Assembly: GCA_030403585.1 (NCBI GenBank)
Contig: JAUEPE010000006.1
Span: forward strand, 124,001 to 188,000
Direction: 5' to 3'
Length of the DNA stretch: 64,000 nucleotides
Source: Frankia sp. RB7
Lineage (GTDB): Bacteria; Pseudomonadota; Alphaproteobacteria; Rhizobiales; Xanthobacteraceae
Shown here: one piece after another, positions 55,091-64,000 of the stretch
Layout of the letters: every line of letters starts with the position of its first letter
How positions within the stretch are numbered: the stretch's first letter is position 1
Position numbers and translations under genes: made by a program
The notes under the pieces: model-generated
Databases searched by the model: none
What the model saw: only the letters and a program-made list of their open reading frames with translations
Told to the model about the DNA's origin: nothing

Positions 55091-56125
55091 ATGAAGTATC
55101 GTCCTTTCGGCCGCACCGGTCTGTATGTCTCGGAGCTTTGCTTGGGGACGGCGACGTTCGGCGGTCAAGGATGGTGGAAAGTGTGGGGTGAGGTCGATCA
55201 GCAGAGCGCCAATGTGCTGGTCGAACGAGCGCTCGCGGCCGGAGTGAACTTCATCGATACCGCCGACGTTTACGCCGAGGGTCATTCCGAGCGTATTCTC
55301 GGGCAAGCGCTGCGCGACCTCAAGGTGAGCCGAGAAGACCTTATCATCGCGACCAAGGTCCGTGGACGCACAGGTCCCGGCCCCAACCAGGTTGGCCTGT
55401 CGCGCGGTCATATCATGCAGGGCGTGGAGGCCAGCCTGAAACGGCTGGGGCTCGATTATATCGATCTCTATCAAGTGCACGGTGCCGACCTCGTAACCCC
55501 GATCGAGGAAACGATGCGCGCGCTTGACAATCTGGTGTCGCGCGGGCTCGTCCGTTACATCGGCGCATCCAACATGGCGGCGTGGCAGATCATGAAGGCG
55601 CTGGGCATCTGCAATCTGCATAACTATGCCCGCTTCGAGTCAATCCAAAGCTACTACACGATCGCTGGGCGCGATCTGGAGCGGGAGATCATCCCGATGG
55701 CAACGGATCAGCAGTTGGGTCTGATGATATGGTCGCCCCTCGCCGGCGGCTTCCTGTCGGGGAAGTTCACGCGCGAGGGCGCGGCGGCGTCGAACAACGC
55801 AAGGCGGCTGACGTTCGATTTCCCGCCGGTCGACAAGGAGCACGCCTACGACGTCATCGATGCGATCAAGCCGATCGCGGCATCACGCGGCGTCTCCGTC
55901 GCAAGGATCGCGCTCGCTTGGCTCCTCCACCAAAAGAGCGTCTCCACGGTGATCATCGGCGCCAAATCGACCGAGCAGCTCGACGACAATCTAGCGGCGG
56001 CAGAAATTCAACTCTCCACGGATGAACTTGCCGTTTTGGACAAGGCGAGCGCCCTGACGCCCGAGTACCCTCAGTGGATGCTTGCAAGGCAACATGGGGA
56101 TCGCGTATTAGCCACCGTACGTTAG
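55091..56125 (+). CDS. aldo/keto reductase
   Basis: A 344-residue TIM-barrel oxidoreductase. Catalytic residues are in FIDTADVYAEG (Asp and Tyr near 55-60), IATKVRG (Lys near 88) and YQVHGAD (His near 128). The C-terminal IIGAKSTEQLDDNL binds NADP. It reduces an aldehyde or ketone. ATG 55091 follows a strong GGGAGGAAG site, 64 bases after the GntR gene. Length and motifs are normal for the family. Confidence 0.92.
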   Translation: MKYRPFGRTGLYVSELCLGTATFGGQGWWKVWGEVDQQSANVLVERALAAGVNFIDTADVYAEGHSERILGQALRDLKVSREDLIIATKVRGRTGPGPNQVGLSRGHIMQGVEASLKRLGLDYIDLYQVHGADLVTPIEETMRALDNLVSRGLVRYIGASNMAAWQIMKALGICNLHNYARFESIQSYYTIAGRDLEREIIPMATDQQLGLMIWSPLAGGFLSGKFTREGAAASNNARRLTFDFPPVDKEHAYDVIDAIKPIAASRGVSVARIALAWLLHQKSVSTVIIGAKSTEQLDDNLAAAEIQLSTDELAVLDKASALTPEYPQWMLARQHGDRVLATVR

Positions 56126-56201
56126 ACGGGGACGTTAGTGACATCCGTTCGCTGTACGGAGGGCGGAAATGGGCCACGGGGCTCAAGGAACCATCAAGTC
56201 G

Positions 56202-56220
56202 CGGGCTCCGGGTTAGCCCG
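56202..56220. terminator. stem-loop in convergent region
   Basis: CGGGCT-CCGGGTT-AGCCCG forms a 6-base-pair stem in the 281-base gap between the converging aldo/keto reductase and proline-racemase-family genes. No T tract follows, so the terminator reading is weak. Confidence 0.35.
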
Positions 56221-56406
56221 GCACCGCCGCTGGCGCTCCGCATGCAGTAGCTCGACGGCGCGTGCGAAGGACACTGTCGGTGGGATTTGACTCGCACGAT
56301 GGGCCCCTATCCCCTGGAGCCTTCGCAATGCGGGTAGCGACCTTGAGCGTCGAATCGAAGCGCCGCCGGGGGCCCAGAGACGTCTCCTTTTAGACCTCGG
56401 CGCCGA

Positions 56407-57408
56407 TCAATACTTGAATCCCCTTGGAAATGTATCGGACGGGTCAAGCATAAACTCAGCTCCACCGGTGATCCAGGCCCGCCCCGTGATCTGCGGGACA
56501 ACCGCGGGCATTCCATCGACATCAACGAGGCCGATCAGCCGCCCTTCGAAGCGGGTGCCGAACATCGACTCGCAAACAAGGGGCTGATTTAGCTCGATCT
56601 CGCCACGGGAATGAGCCAAGGCCATTCGCACTGAAGTGCCGGTACCGCAGGGAGAGCGATCAAAATAGCGTGGTTCCTTGACCATGAAGTTGCGCGCCGG
56701 CGCGCCTTGTTCTGGCTCCTCTGTAAAGAGCGACGAACTAAGCCGTCCGAGATCGACTCCCGACGGCTGCCTGTATTGCACTTGCTCGCGCGCTGCTTTG
56801 ACGATCTCCAGTCCTAGATCGACGAGCGTGTTGAGATCTTCCGGTCGAACCCGTAATCCCAGTTGCTTGACATCGATCATCGCGTAGACGTTCCCGCCAT
56901 AGGCCACATTGATCGTAATTTTGCCAAACCCTGGCACCTCGACACGAGCGTTTGACGCGAGAACGTAGGAGGGTACGTTTGTGAACGTCACGTTGACGGC
57001 CTTTCGAGACTCCACCCGCACGCTTGTGACAATCAAGCCGGCAGCGGTATCTAGTCGAACTTCGGTAACCGGCTCTTTGACCTGAACCAGTCCACGCTCG
57101 ACAAGCATCGTGACAAGGCCAATCGTCCCGTGCCCACACATCGGCCAGAAGCCGCCCCCGCTCATGTAGATCACACCCCAATCGGAGTCAGGGAGCACGG
57201 GTGGCGTGAGGATAGCGAACATCATGGGCCCGTGGCCCCTGGGTTCGTTGACGAGTAGATCTCGTACCCACTCCAGATTCGTCCTGGCCCACGCCAGCCG
57301 TTCGTGCATCGAATTACCGCGAATGGTCGGCAACCCCTCGACGATGACGCGAAGCGGCATGCCCTCCGCGTGCGTGTCGACAGTCCGAATGAGCACCGGC
57401 GCAACCAT
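56407..57408 (-). CDS. proline racemase family protein (4-hydroxyproline epimerase-like)
   Basis: A 333-residue cofactor-independent racemase-fold enzyme. Both catalytic cysteines are present: MCGHGTIG near residue 90 and DRSPCGTGTS near 254, with the Asp of FDRSP. Having Cys at the second position rather than Thr fits an epimerase (proline or 4-hydroxyproline) and argues against 3-hydroxyproline dehydratase. HAEGMPLRVI near the N-terminus is usual. The typical partner genes for hydroxyproline breakdown are not nearby. Confidence 0.9.
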   Translation of the reverse strand: MVAPVLIRTVDTHAEGMPLRVIVEGLPTIRGNSMHERLAWARTNLEWVRDLLVNEPRGHGPMMFAILTPPVLPDSDWGVIYMSGGGFWPMCGHGTIGLVTMLVERGLVQVKEPVTEVRLDTAAGLIVTSVRVESRKAVNVTFTNVPSYVLASNARVEVPGFGKITINVAYGGNVYAMIDVKQLGLRVRPEDLNTLVDLGLEIVKAAREQVQYRQPSGVDLGRLSSSLFTEEPEQGAPARNFMVKEPRYFDRSPCGTGTSVRMALAHSRGEIELNQPLVCESMFGTRFEGRLIGLVDVDGMPAVVPQITGRAWITGGAEFMLDPSDTFPRGFKY

Positions 57409-57564
57409 AGCGACTTCTCCAGGGTCTATTGATTAAGCGTTCTGCGTGGGAGCGCATTGATGGACATTAGAAACCACGCCGAAATTGCACAAGGGAACGC
57501 TTTTTGAGAGTGATTCAACCAAAAGGAATGAAAGAGAAACCTCGCCAAGCTCGCCCGCCTTTGC

Positions 57565-57580
57565 CTTCGCTCTAGCGAAG
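57565..57580. repeat. short palindrome
   Basis: CTTCGCT-CT-AGCGAAG is a perfect 7-base inverted repeat between the class III aminotransferase stop and the proline-racemase-family gene start, 96 bases from the former. It could be an operator or weak transcript hairpin; no T run accompanies it. Confidence 0.4.
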
Positions 57581-57676
57581 TGCCTTTTCAGCGCTCGACC
57601 TGCCCTGTGCGATTCTCTCTTGTCCGAAGAGCCACACTATCGGCCCACCCCACCGATCCAGTTGGCTACCGCAGAT

Positions 57677-59059
57677 TTATCCAGCCAGTTCGTCGACGAC
57701 TTGCATGGTCGCCGCATAAGCAATTTCCACGATCTCATCGACCTCGGATTCAGAAACGACCAGAGGCGGCGCGAACCCGAGAATATCGCCATGTGGCATT
57801 CCCCTTGCAATAAGACCGCGATCACGAGCGGCTTTAACAATCCTGGCGGCGACCTTAAGATTCGGATCAAATCGGCGTTTGGTTGTGCGATCGGCCACAA
57901 ACTCAACTGCGCCAAGCAGACCTACACCTCGCACATCGCCGACCATCTCCATTTGGGCAAAGCGCTCTTTGAGCCGCCTCTGAAAATGCGCACCCACGAT
58001 GCGGGCTCTTTCGCTAAGCCTTTCTCTCTCGAAGATATCGAGAACGGCGTTGGCTGCGGCAACGGAAATCGGATGACCGGAATAAGTATATCCATGCGAG
58101 AATACGCCGACCCGGTCTGCCGCTTCCTCCATGACGTCGTAAATCTTTTTGCTAACGATGGCGCCTGAAAGAGGAGCATATCCGGAGGTCAGCCCCTTCG
58201 CGATCGTAGTGAGATCAGGTTCTATGTCGTACTGCAAGCTGCCGAAGTTTGCCCCGGTCCGCCCAAACCCGCAGATCACTTCATCGGCGATTAGAAGAAT
58301 ATCGTATCGCCGAAGCACGGCTTGCACTTCGCGCCAATAGCCCTGAGGGGGTGGTACGATGCCTCCCGTTCCCAGCACTGGCTCAGCAATAAAGGCACCG
58401 ATCGTCTCCGCTCCTTCCCTCACGATGAGCTCCTCGAGTTCGGCAGCGCGACGACGGGAAAATGCCTCCTCCGTTTCCCCTGGCTCGGCGTCCAAATAGT
58501 AGTGGGCAGCGCCGGTGTGCAATACGCCGGGGACTGGAAGGTCCATGTTGTCGTGGAAGAAAGATAGTCCCGTCATGGAGCTCGAGAATACCGAACAGCC
58601 ATGGTAGCCAAGCCTACGAGAAATGATTTTTCTCTTTCGAGGCTGCCCACGAAGATGGTTGTAGTACCAAACGAGCTTTACTTGTGTCTCGTTCGCATCT
58701 GATCCGGACAACCCGAAGAAGACCTTGCTAGGGATACCTGGCGCCATTCGGATCACGCGATCAGACAGAATGGCCAGCTGTTCGGTCGTATGAGCCGCAT
58801 AGTTGTGGTAGTATGCGAGATTGTAGGCTTGCCGCGCGATTGCTGCGGCAACGTCGGTTCGGCCATATCCTACGTTGACGCAGTAGAGGCCGGCAAATCC
58901 ATCGATGTAACTACGACCTTCGGCATCCTCGATACGAATTCCTTTGCCGCTAGTAACGATCGTCGTTGCGACTTTGCCGAGAGCGTATCCCTTAAGATCT
59001 GTCAGTGGGTGCAGCGTACTGGCACGGTCGAGCTTCGCGATGGCCTCTATGTCGATCAT
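57677..59059 (-). CDS. class III aminotransferase (omega-transaminase)
   Basis: A 460-residue PLP enzyme. GLYCVNVGYGRTDVAAAI near 57, SGSDANETQVKL near 117, the YHG motif, Walker-like IADEVICGFGRTG near 255 (Asp pairs with the PLP nitrogen) and the lysine in TTIAKGLTSGYAPL near 290 are all present. The family moves a terminal amino group, for example from beta-alanine, GABA, putrescine or taurine, to pyruvate. It stands behind the terminator at 59149-59179, so it should have its own promoter or be attenuated. Confidence 0.92.
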   Translation of the reverse strand: MIDIEAIAKLDRASTLHPLTDLKGYALGKVATTIVTSGKGIRIEDAEGRSYIDGFAGLYCVNVGYGRTDVAAAIARQAYNLAYYHNYAAHTTEQLAILSDRVIRMAPGIPSKVFFGLSGSDANETQVKLVWYYNHLRGQPRKRKIISRRLGYHGCSVFSSSMTGLSFFHDNMDLPVPGVLHTGAAHYYLDAEPGETEEAFSRRRAAELEELIVREGAETIGAFIAEPVLGTGGIVPPPQGYWREVQAVLRRYDILLIADEVICGFGRTGANFGSLQYDIEPDLTTIAKGLTSGYAPLSGAIVSKKIYDVMEEAADRVGVFSHGYTYSGHPISVAAANAVLDIFERERLSERARIVGAHFQRRLKERFAQMEMVGDVRGVGLLGAVEFVADRTTKRRFDPNLKVAARIVKAARDRGLIARGMPHGDILGFAPPLVVSESEVDEIVEIAYAATMQVVDELAG

Positions 59060-59148
59060 CTTTGCTTCTCCAAGACTCTACCGTACACCCGACAGACACG
59101 GCATTTCGTACCCCGGCATTCGCTCTCCGCGCTTCCCTTCCCTGGCGA

Positions 59149-59179
59149 AAAATGGCGGGGTCTCTAAGAGACCCCGCCA
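59149..59179 (-). terminator. rho-independent terminator after the MBL gene
   Basis: On the minus strand GGCGGGGTCTCT-T-AGAGACCCCGCC gives a perfect 12-base-pair stem followed at once by ATTTTT. It lies 145 bases after the MBL-fold gene stop and 90 bases before the aminotransferase start, so it ends the importer/RidA/MBL transcript. Confidence 0.88.
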
Positions 59180-59323
59180 AGTCATGGGAGGAAACGCCCT
59201 AAAGAGGCGCATTGCCGTCTTTTGTCGCCTAACGGCGGCTCCGCAAACGGCAGCGGATCACCAGCAACTTTCGAAATCGAGCACGACCAGCGTCGCGGCC
59301 GATCAGAATTTCCTTCGAACCCT

Positions 59324-60133
59324 TTACAGGCATCTGAAATGGAACGTACCGCCACCGCCAGACACCATTCCAATGCCAGGAAAGTCTAGATGAGCCCCCG
59401 CGACAGCCACGTTTGCCTGTGCGGCGCGATGAAGCAATTTCTGCCGCGTGGCACGGGCTTCATTCTGATCCGCATCGAACTCCCAGCTCAGCTCGGGCCT
59501 CGCAAATTGGATCGAGGGCACGTGGACGATATCTCCCCAAACCAACAATTTTTCGCCGCTGCTCGAAACCTCGAACCCTGTGTGACCGACCTCGTGCCCA
59601 TGAGTTTGCACGGACGTGATGCAGTCGCTCAGCTTGCACCCGTCATCCAGCGGTAAACGGCGCTGCCGGAACCGAGCCAACCTTTCGTTTCTGTCGAACA
59701 TCGAGAGTTCCTCACGGGGGACAAATAATCGACGAAGATTGGGAAATGCGTCGGCCCCGTCTGCGGCCACGAGCCCATTCGCATGATCGGAATGCGTATG
59801 CGTCAACGCGACTGTGCCAATTGCCTCGCGGGCAATGCCTGCCTCGTTCAGAGCACTCAACAGCAGGCCCATCGTTGGTTCCCACGAGTTTGATGCACCC
59901 GTGTCTATGAGCGTGTGCTGATCACCGTCAATGATGAGAAAGCCATTGACCGACAGACGAAGCCGACCTTCGACCAAGTCGACCTGCTGCGGAAGCTCGG
60001 CCCCAAATGGCCGCCCGCCCGTCTGACGCAATCTACTGGGCGGCATGTCAACGTAACCGTCACGCAGAGCAACGACGCGGAGCTCGCCCATCGCGTACTC
60101 GACGTGATTGATCCCGGAACTAACCTTTTGCAT
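59324..60133 (-). CDS. MBL-fold metallohydrolase
   Basis: A 269-residue metallo-beta-lactamase-fold protein. LTHTHSDHANG near 115 is the H-x-H-x-D-H motif; THGHEVGHTG, VWGDIVHVP (bridging Asp) and VAGAHLDFPG supply the other ligands, so a two-metal site is complete. VNGFLIIDGDQHTLIDTGAS precedes it. The family hydrolyses lactones, thioesters or cyclic amides. ATG 60133 is chosen; TTG 60148 would add five residues. It is the last gene of the amino-acid importer operon. Confidence 0.9.
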   Translation of the reverse strand: MQKVSSGINHVEYAMGELRVVALRDGYVDMPPSRLRQTGGRPFGAELPQQVDLVEGRLRLSVNGFLIIDGDQHTLIDTGASNSWEPTMGLLLSALNEAGIAREAIGTVALTHTHSDHANGLVAADGADAFPNLRRLFVPREELSMFDRNERLARFRQRRLPLDDGCKLSDCITSVQTHGHEVGHTGFEVSSSGEKLLVWGDIVHVPSIQFARPELSWEFDADQNEARATRQKLLHRAAQANVAVAGAHLDFPGIGMVSGGGGTFHFRCL

Positions 60134-60363
60134 GATGGCGCGCTCCAATCAGCAGCTTGCAAGTTGCAACGATATGACCTTGTCTTTGGCTGTGACCGGC
60201 TGGTCTCGAGGATGACGCTTTCTGACGCGCCTCAACTGCCTTCTCGTCCGAACAATCCTCGTCGAGTATGGCAGCGGCTACTCCGGTCCAATAGTATGCG
60301 TACGCGCTCACGGCGTTCTCTTAATCAGAACACCCGCTCCTTACGCTCCAGCGGCTCGCAACG

Positions 60364-60825
60364 TCATGTGGCGATGTGCACGATCGCCTCGATCTCGACG
60401 GTCATACCGTTTGGAAGCGAAGATACCCCAACTGCCGCACGAGCGTGACGACCTGCGTCGCCGAGGACCTCGACCAACAGATCCGAGCAACCGTCAATAA
60501 TCTTTGGGTGCTGCGTGAACGTCGGTTCAGCGTTGACCATGCCGATCACTCTCGCGACCGCCACGATCCGGCTAAGCTCGCCAACCGCACCCTTCAAGGT
60601 CGCGAGCATGTTCAGGCCAGTTAGCTGTGCATCGGCATAGGCCCGCGGAATATCCGCCTCCGAAGTGACCTTCCCAAGGCGATACGTGTTGTCCGCCAGT
60701 CGAGGTCCATGACCGGCCAAGAACAAGACGTCCCCAACTCGGCGATAAGAAACGTAGTTGCCTCTCGGCGGCAACGCCGCTGGCAACGTCAGTCCCATCG
60801 CCACGATCTTCTCTTCTGGTGACAT
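60364..60825 (-). CDS. RidA/YjgF-family protein
   Basis: A 153-residue protein of the RidA/YER057c/UK114 superfamily, of the longer subgroup. Typical segments are RGNYVSYRRVGDVLFLAGHGP, AYADAQLTGLNMLATLKGAVGELSRI and VRVIGMVNAEPTF. The C-terminal VEIEAIVHIAT replaces the classical ...RVEIEAVA. The imine-hydrolysing Arg of true RidA sits in the RAAVGVSSLP stretch (R-x-A-V-G). Members hydrolyse reactive enamines/imines, or in aminomuconate pathways deaminate 2-aminomuconate. Its place beside PLP enzymes and an amino-acid importer fits that role. Confidence 0.9.
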   Translation of the reverse strand: MSPEEKIVAMGLTLPAALPPRGNYVSYRRVGDVLFLAGHGPRLADNTYRLGKVTSEADIPRAYADAQLTGLNMLATLKGAVGELSRIVAVARVIGMVNAEPTFTQHPKIIDGCSDLLVEVLGDAGRHARAAVGVSSLPNGMTVEIEAIVHIAT

Positions 60826-60938
60826 TGTTCAATCTCACTTGCTTAGCTGGACGGGCGGCCGCGCTTGGACGGCCCCTCAGCACGTGAGACCGTCAGCCAT
60901 GACGCGCTTTATGATACGACTCGAAACGCAGTTCCCCG

Positions 60939-61829
60939 CTACTGAAAAGCCTTATCGTTCGGCTTCGCGAACGCCTCCCGAAGCTGGTCAGACATGGGGA
61001 AGTCCAGGTTGATCCCCTTCGGTGGAATCGGGGACATGAACCATTTCTTATAAAGCTCGTCCGCCTTGCCGGACTTCATGAACGCGACGAGCGTTTCGTC
61101 GACGAGCGCCTTGAAATCCGGATCATCCTTGCGCAGGACGAGCGCATAGGCTTCGAACGACTGGGGCTGTCCGACGATCTCGTAGTCCTTGGCATCCGGC
61201 GATTTTGCCATCTGGCCATAAAGGAGCGCGTCATCCATGAAGAGAGCGGCCGCGCGACCGGTTTGCAGCGTCAGGAATGATTCAGCATGATCCTTCGCAC
61301 TGATGATGTTCATCTTCAGATTATTCTTGTTATTGACCTCACGAATAATCTGCTCCGGCGTCGTGCCCGCTATCGTAACGACATTCTTCCCGGCGACGTC
61401 GGCGAACTCCTTGATTCCCGCACTCTTCTTCACGAGCATCCGTGTGCCGATGACGAATGTCGTATCGGAAAAGGCGACTTGCTTCTGCCGGGTCGTATTG
61501 TTGGTCGTTGAGCCGCACTCCAGGTCAATCGTGCCGTTTATGATGAGCGGGATACGGCTCAAAGGCGTGGTGGTCACCTCCTTCACCGCAAGATCTGGCA
61601 GATTCAGCTTCTGTTTGAGCGCCGTGACGACAAGTCCGCAAAGTTCTCTGGAATAGCCGATCACCTGTTGGTCATTGTCGAGATACGAGAACGGGACGGC
61701 AGAGTCCCGAACCCCGAGCGTGATGACGCCGTTTGCCTTGACCTTCGCTAAAGTGCCTCCTTCCTGACCAAACGCAGGCGAGCCGACTAACAGGGCACCG
61801 AGCATCAGCGAATTAGCCCACTTTGACAT
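60939..61829 (-). CDS. amino acid ABC transporter substrate-binding protein (GltI-like)
   Basis: A 296-residue periplasmic protein with a signal peptide ([21 protein letters not shown]). [51 protein letters not shown] and [15 protein letters not shown] ending are typical of glutamate/aspartate binders (SBP_bac_3). ATG 61829 follows a strong AGGAGGA site and lies 17 bases inside the permease gene end. A dicarboxylic amino acid is the likely ligand. Confidence 0.92.
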   Translation of the reverse strand: MSKWANSLMLGALLVGSPAFGQEGGTLAKVKANGVITLGVRDSAVPFSYLDNDQQVIGYSRELCGLVVTALKQKLNLPDLAVKEVTTTPLSRIPLIINGTIDLECGSTTNNTTRQKQVAFSDTTFVIGTRMLVKKSAGIKEFADVAGKNVVTIAGTTPEQIIREVNNKNNLKMNIISAKDHAESFLTLQTGRAAALFMDDALLYGQMAKSPDAKDYEIVGQPQSFEAYALVLRKDDPDFKALVDETLVAFMKSGKADELYKKWFMSPIPPKGINLDFPMSDQLREAFAKPNDKAFQ

Positions 61830-62505
61830 ATCGTCCTCCTCTTTGAAGAAACTGCACGCCGGCGGACGCAAGCAGCGAAATGACGAGATATACGCTGCCT
61901 GCGAAAAGGATCATTTCGACCGTGTTCCCGTCGCGATCGGCGATGTTCTTCGCAGACCGGAAGAAATCAGCGAGGCCGATGACGTAGACGAGGGACGTGT
62001 CCTGGAAGAGAACGATGCCCTGCGTCAGTAGTGCGGGAACCGTGGCGCGCAAGGCCTGAGGAAGCACGATCAGCCGCATCGCCATCAGATACGGCATACC
62101 CAATGCATTGGCTGCGCTCAGCTGCCCCCGCGACACGGCCTGAATCCCAGCGCGGATGATTTCGGAGTAGTAGGCAGCCTCGAACAGGGAAAATGCCACC
62201 ATCGCCGAGACCAGACGAATGTCGGTGCGCGGTGACACGCCGAACAGGTTCTGGATGAGCTGCGGCACCATCAGGAAGAACCAGAGCAGCACCATGATCA
62301 ACGGAATAGACCGCAGGAGCATCACGTACCCCTGCGCGAACAGCGCAAAGGGCTTGAAAGAAGACAGGCGCATGACCGCGAGAATCGCGCCCCAGACGAT
62401 GCCGAAGACAACCGCTATCGCTGTGATCTTGAGGCTCGTGACCATGCCCGCCGCAAGGGCGGGGAGCGAGTTTGTGATATCGGACAACAAGTCGATAGCG
62501 GTCAT
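61813..62505 (-). CDS. amino acid ABC transporter permease (GltK-like)
   Basis: A 230-residue membrane protein with about five hydrophobic segments. [29 protein letters not shown] and the coupling region [27 protein letters not shown] identify a polar amino-acid permease. ATG 62505 shares its A with the preceding stop (TGATG); a GTG one codon earlier is possible. Confidence 0.92.
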   Translation of the reverse strand: MTAIDLLSDITNSLPALAAGMVTSLKITAIAVVFGIVWGAILAVMRLSSFKPFALFAQGYVMLLRSIPLIMVLLWFFLMVPQLIQNLFGVSPRTDIRLVSAMVAFSLFEAAYYSEIIRAGIQAVSRGQLSAANALGMPYLMAMRLIVLPQALRATVPALLTQGIVLFQDTSLVYVIGLADFFRSAKNIADRDGNTVEMILFAGSVYLVISLLASAGVQFLQRGGRYVKVG

Positions 62506-63251
62506 CACTTGCCCCCGATATAGCCGGGCAAACGTACTGACACTTCGACCTGACGCATGATCAAAACGACGATCACGTTGATCAAAATGTAGACTGCCGT
62601 GGCCACCGCGAAAGACTCGTAAGGGTGAGCCGTGTAATCAACAAGTTGCTGCGCTTGAGCGGAGAGCTCCAATAGACCGATCGTCGAGGCCACGGCCGAA
62701 TTCTTGAACACGTTGATCATTTCGGAGGTCAACGGGGGAATTGCGACCCGGAAGGCGACGGGAAGCAGGACGTAACGGTAGGCTTGAGGCAGCGTCAGGC
62801 CCAATGCCAGAGCGGCCGATCGTTGTCCCTTGGGGAGCGTCTCGATGCCGGAGCGGATCAGTTCACACACGCGTGCGCCCATATACAGGCCCAGGCAGAG
62901 CACTGCGGATGTCATCATCTGGGTTGAAGCGGGAAGCTGCTTGAACCATGTCCCAACGTTGTCCGGCAGCAGTTCGGGGAGCACGAAGTACCAGGCGAAC
63001 AACTGGACGATCACCGGAATGTTTCGAAATATGCCGACATAGGTTGTTCCCAATGCAGCAAGCCACCGGTTCGGGGTCGTGCGGAGCACCCCCATCACCA
63101 CTCCGACCGCGAATGCGATCAGGCTTGCTGACAGGGCCAGAACGACCGTGTTGTACAATCCGGCAAGCAGCCACCCCAGATAATTCGTGGGCTCTCCGGT
63201 TGACACGGGCTGGAGAAACACGCCCCAGTCCCAGGAATAGTTCTTGAACAT
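62505..63251 (-). CDS. amino acid ABC transporter permease (GltJ-like)
   Basis: A 248-residue membrane protein with about five to six hydrophobic segments. [22 protein letters not shown] and [29 protein letters not shown] are the GltJ hallmarks. It pairs with the next permease to make the channel. The N-terminal [11 protein letters not shown] matches GltJ proteins. Confidence 0.92.
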   Translation of the reverse strand: MFKNYSWDWGVFLQPVSTGEPTNYLGWLLAGLYNTVVLALSASLIAFAVGVVMGVLRTTPNRWLAALGTTYVGIFRNIPVIVQLFAWYFVLPELLPDNVGTWFKQLPASTQMMTSAVLCLGLYMGARVCELIRSGIETLPKGQRSAALALGLTLPQAYRYVLLPVAFRVAIPPLTSEMINVFKNSAVASTIGLLELSAQAQQLVDYTAHPYESFAVATAVYILINVIVVLIMRQVEVSVRLPGYIGGK

Positions 63252-63289
63252 ACGTTGTCTGTCCCTTCAGTCCTGGCGAGCGACAACGT

Positions 63290-64000
63290 CTAGTGTTGGA
63301 GAATTCGAGAGAGAAACTGCTTCGCGCGGTCAGTTCGCCCCTCGATATTCCCGAAGAATTCGGCTTTCGAGGTGTCTTCGATGATCCTGCCCGCATCCAT
63401 GAAGATCACGCGATCCGCCACCTTTCGCGCAAAACCCATTTCGTGGGTGACACACATCATCGTGGTGCCCTCTCGCGCGAGCTGGACCATGACGTCCAGA
63501 ACCTCGTTGACCATTTCCGGATCGAGAGCCGACGTCGGCTCGTCGAACAGCATGCAGATCGGATCCATGCAGAGTGCGCGGGCTATCGCGGCACGCTGCT
63601 GCTGTCCGCCCGAGAGTTGGGCTGGATACTTCGCCGCCTGATCCTTCAGACCCACGCGGTCCAGATATTTCCGTCCCTTGTCCCCGGCCTCATTCCGCTT
63701 TCGGCCCAGGACTTTGATTTGTGCGATCGTCAGGTTCTCGATGATCGACAGGTGCGGGAAGAGTTCGAAATTCTGAAACACCATGCCCACCTTCGACCGA
63801 AGCTGTGAGAGATTGGTCTTCGGCGAGCACACGGATGTTCCATTGACTCTGATGTCGCCCTTATTGATCGGTTCAAGGCCGTTGATCGTCTTGATCAGAG
63901 TTGACTTGCCCGATCCGGACGGTCCGCACACCACCACGACCTCCCCCTTGGCAACCTTGGTGCTGCAGTCCGTCAGGACATGGAACGTCCCGTACTGTTT
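63290..64000 (-). CDS. amino acid ABC transporter ATP-binding protein (GltL-like), 5' end outside window
   Basis: The frame stays open to base 64000, so the first residues are missing. The visible 236 residues start [11 protein letters not shown] and include Walker [10 protein letters not shown], the Q-loop [13 protein letters not shown], signature [15 protein letters not shown], Walker [16 protein letters not shown] and the [21 protein letters not shown] switch region. It powers the importer formed by the next three genes. The GTG at 63937 is internal, not the start. Confidence 0.93.
   Translation of the reverse strand, partial: KQYGTFHVLTDCSTKVAKGEVVVVCGPSGSGKSTLIKTINGLEPINKGDIRVNGTSVCSPKTNLSQLRSKVGMVFQNFELFPHLSIIENLTIAQIKVLGRKRNEAGDKGRKYLDRVGLKDQAAKYPAQLSGGQQQRAAIARALCMDPICMLFDEPTSALDPEMVNEVLDVMVQLAREGTTMMCVTHEMGFARKVADRVIFMDAGRIIEDTSKAEFFGNIEGRTDRAKQFLSRILQH

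Noticed and set aside
1..64000. CRISPR arrays, tRNA or rRNA genes
   Set aside because: No regularly spaced direct repeats of CRISPR type and no tRNA or rRNA segments were recognised on either strand by reading; a tRNA scan was not run.

Overview
The window is a GC-rich, high-GC3 alphaproteobacterial chromosome segment that looks like Bradyrhizobium or a close relative. The pointers are the codon bias, the many ABC importers, a Bradyrhizobium-type intergenic palindrome (4853-4934), and the HGGxP-type small protein pair. No rRNA, tRNA, CRISPR array or intact insertion sequence was found. The genus call is inference from recognised families, not from a marker gene.

0-15.3 kb is a mixed region. 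It holds the end of a VOC protein, an unknown/HGGxP gene pair followed by a receiver-only response regulator, an actinobacterial-type DapD, an MFS transporter, two M20 peptidases, an alpha/beta hydrolase, an enolase-superfamily enzyme, a second-type Mfd helicase with a repeat-encoded basic tail, a CaiB-type CoA-transferase and a VOC dioxygenase-like protein.

15.3-20.4 kb is a ribose/xylose-type ABC importer (binding protein, double ATPase, permease) divergent from a ROK repressor, with an inverted-repeat operator candidate. 20.5-26.5 kb is a plus-strand operon joining a class V aminotransferase, an iron(III)/aminophosphonate-type importer and a threonine aldolase. dinB (Pol IV) and a membrane metallophosphoesterase follow, then 1.2 kb of gene-poor, apparently decayed DNA.

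30.1-42.5 kb is a minus-strand catabolic block: a branched-chain-amino-acid-type (Liv) importer with an aminotransferase, then LysR, hydantoinase/oxoprolinase A and B, an SDR and an HpcH/HpaI aldolase. It looks like uptake and breakdown of an amide or lactam compound, but the substrate cannot be read from the sequence. An IS630 transposase remnant lies just upstream.

43.1-52.8 kb is a second catabolic block built around a CUT1 sugar-type importer. Its operon also encodes a solute-binding-like protein without a signal peptide, two beta-hydroxyacid dehydrogenases and an amidohydrolase/lactonase. A Gfo/Idh oxidoreductase and a carboxymuconolactone-decarboxylase-like protein form a divergent pair beside it.

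52.9-64 kb is a third block. A flavin monooxygenase diverges from an FCD-GntR regulator and an aldo/keto reductase; a proline-racemase-family enzyme and a class III aminotransferase follow on the minus strand. A polar amino-acid importer operon (ATPase cut by the window edge) ends with a RidA-family protein and an MBL hydrolase, and a strong intrinsic terminator separates that operon from the aminotransferase.
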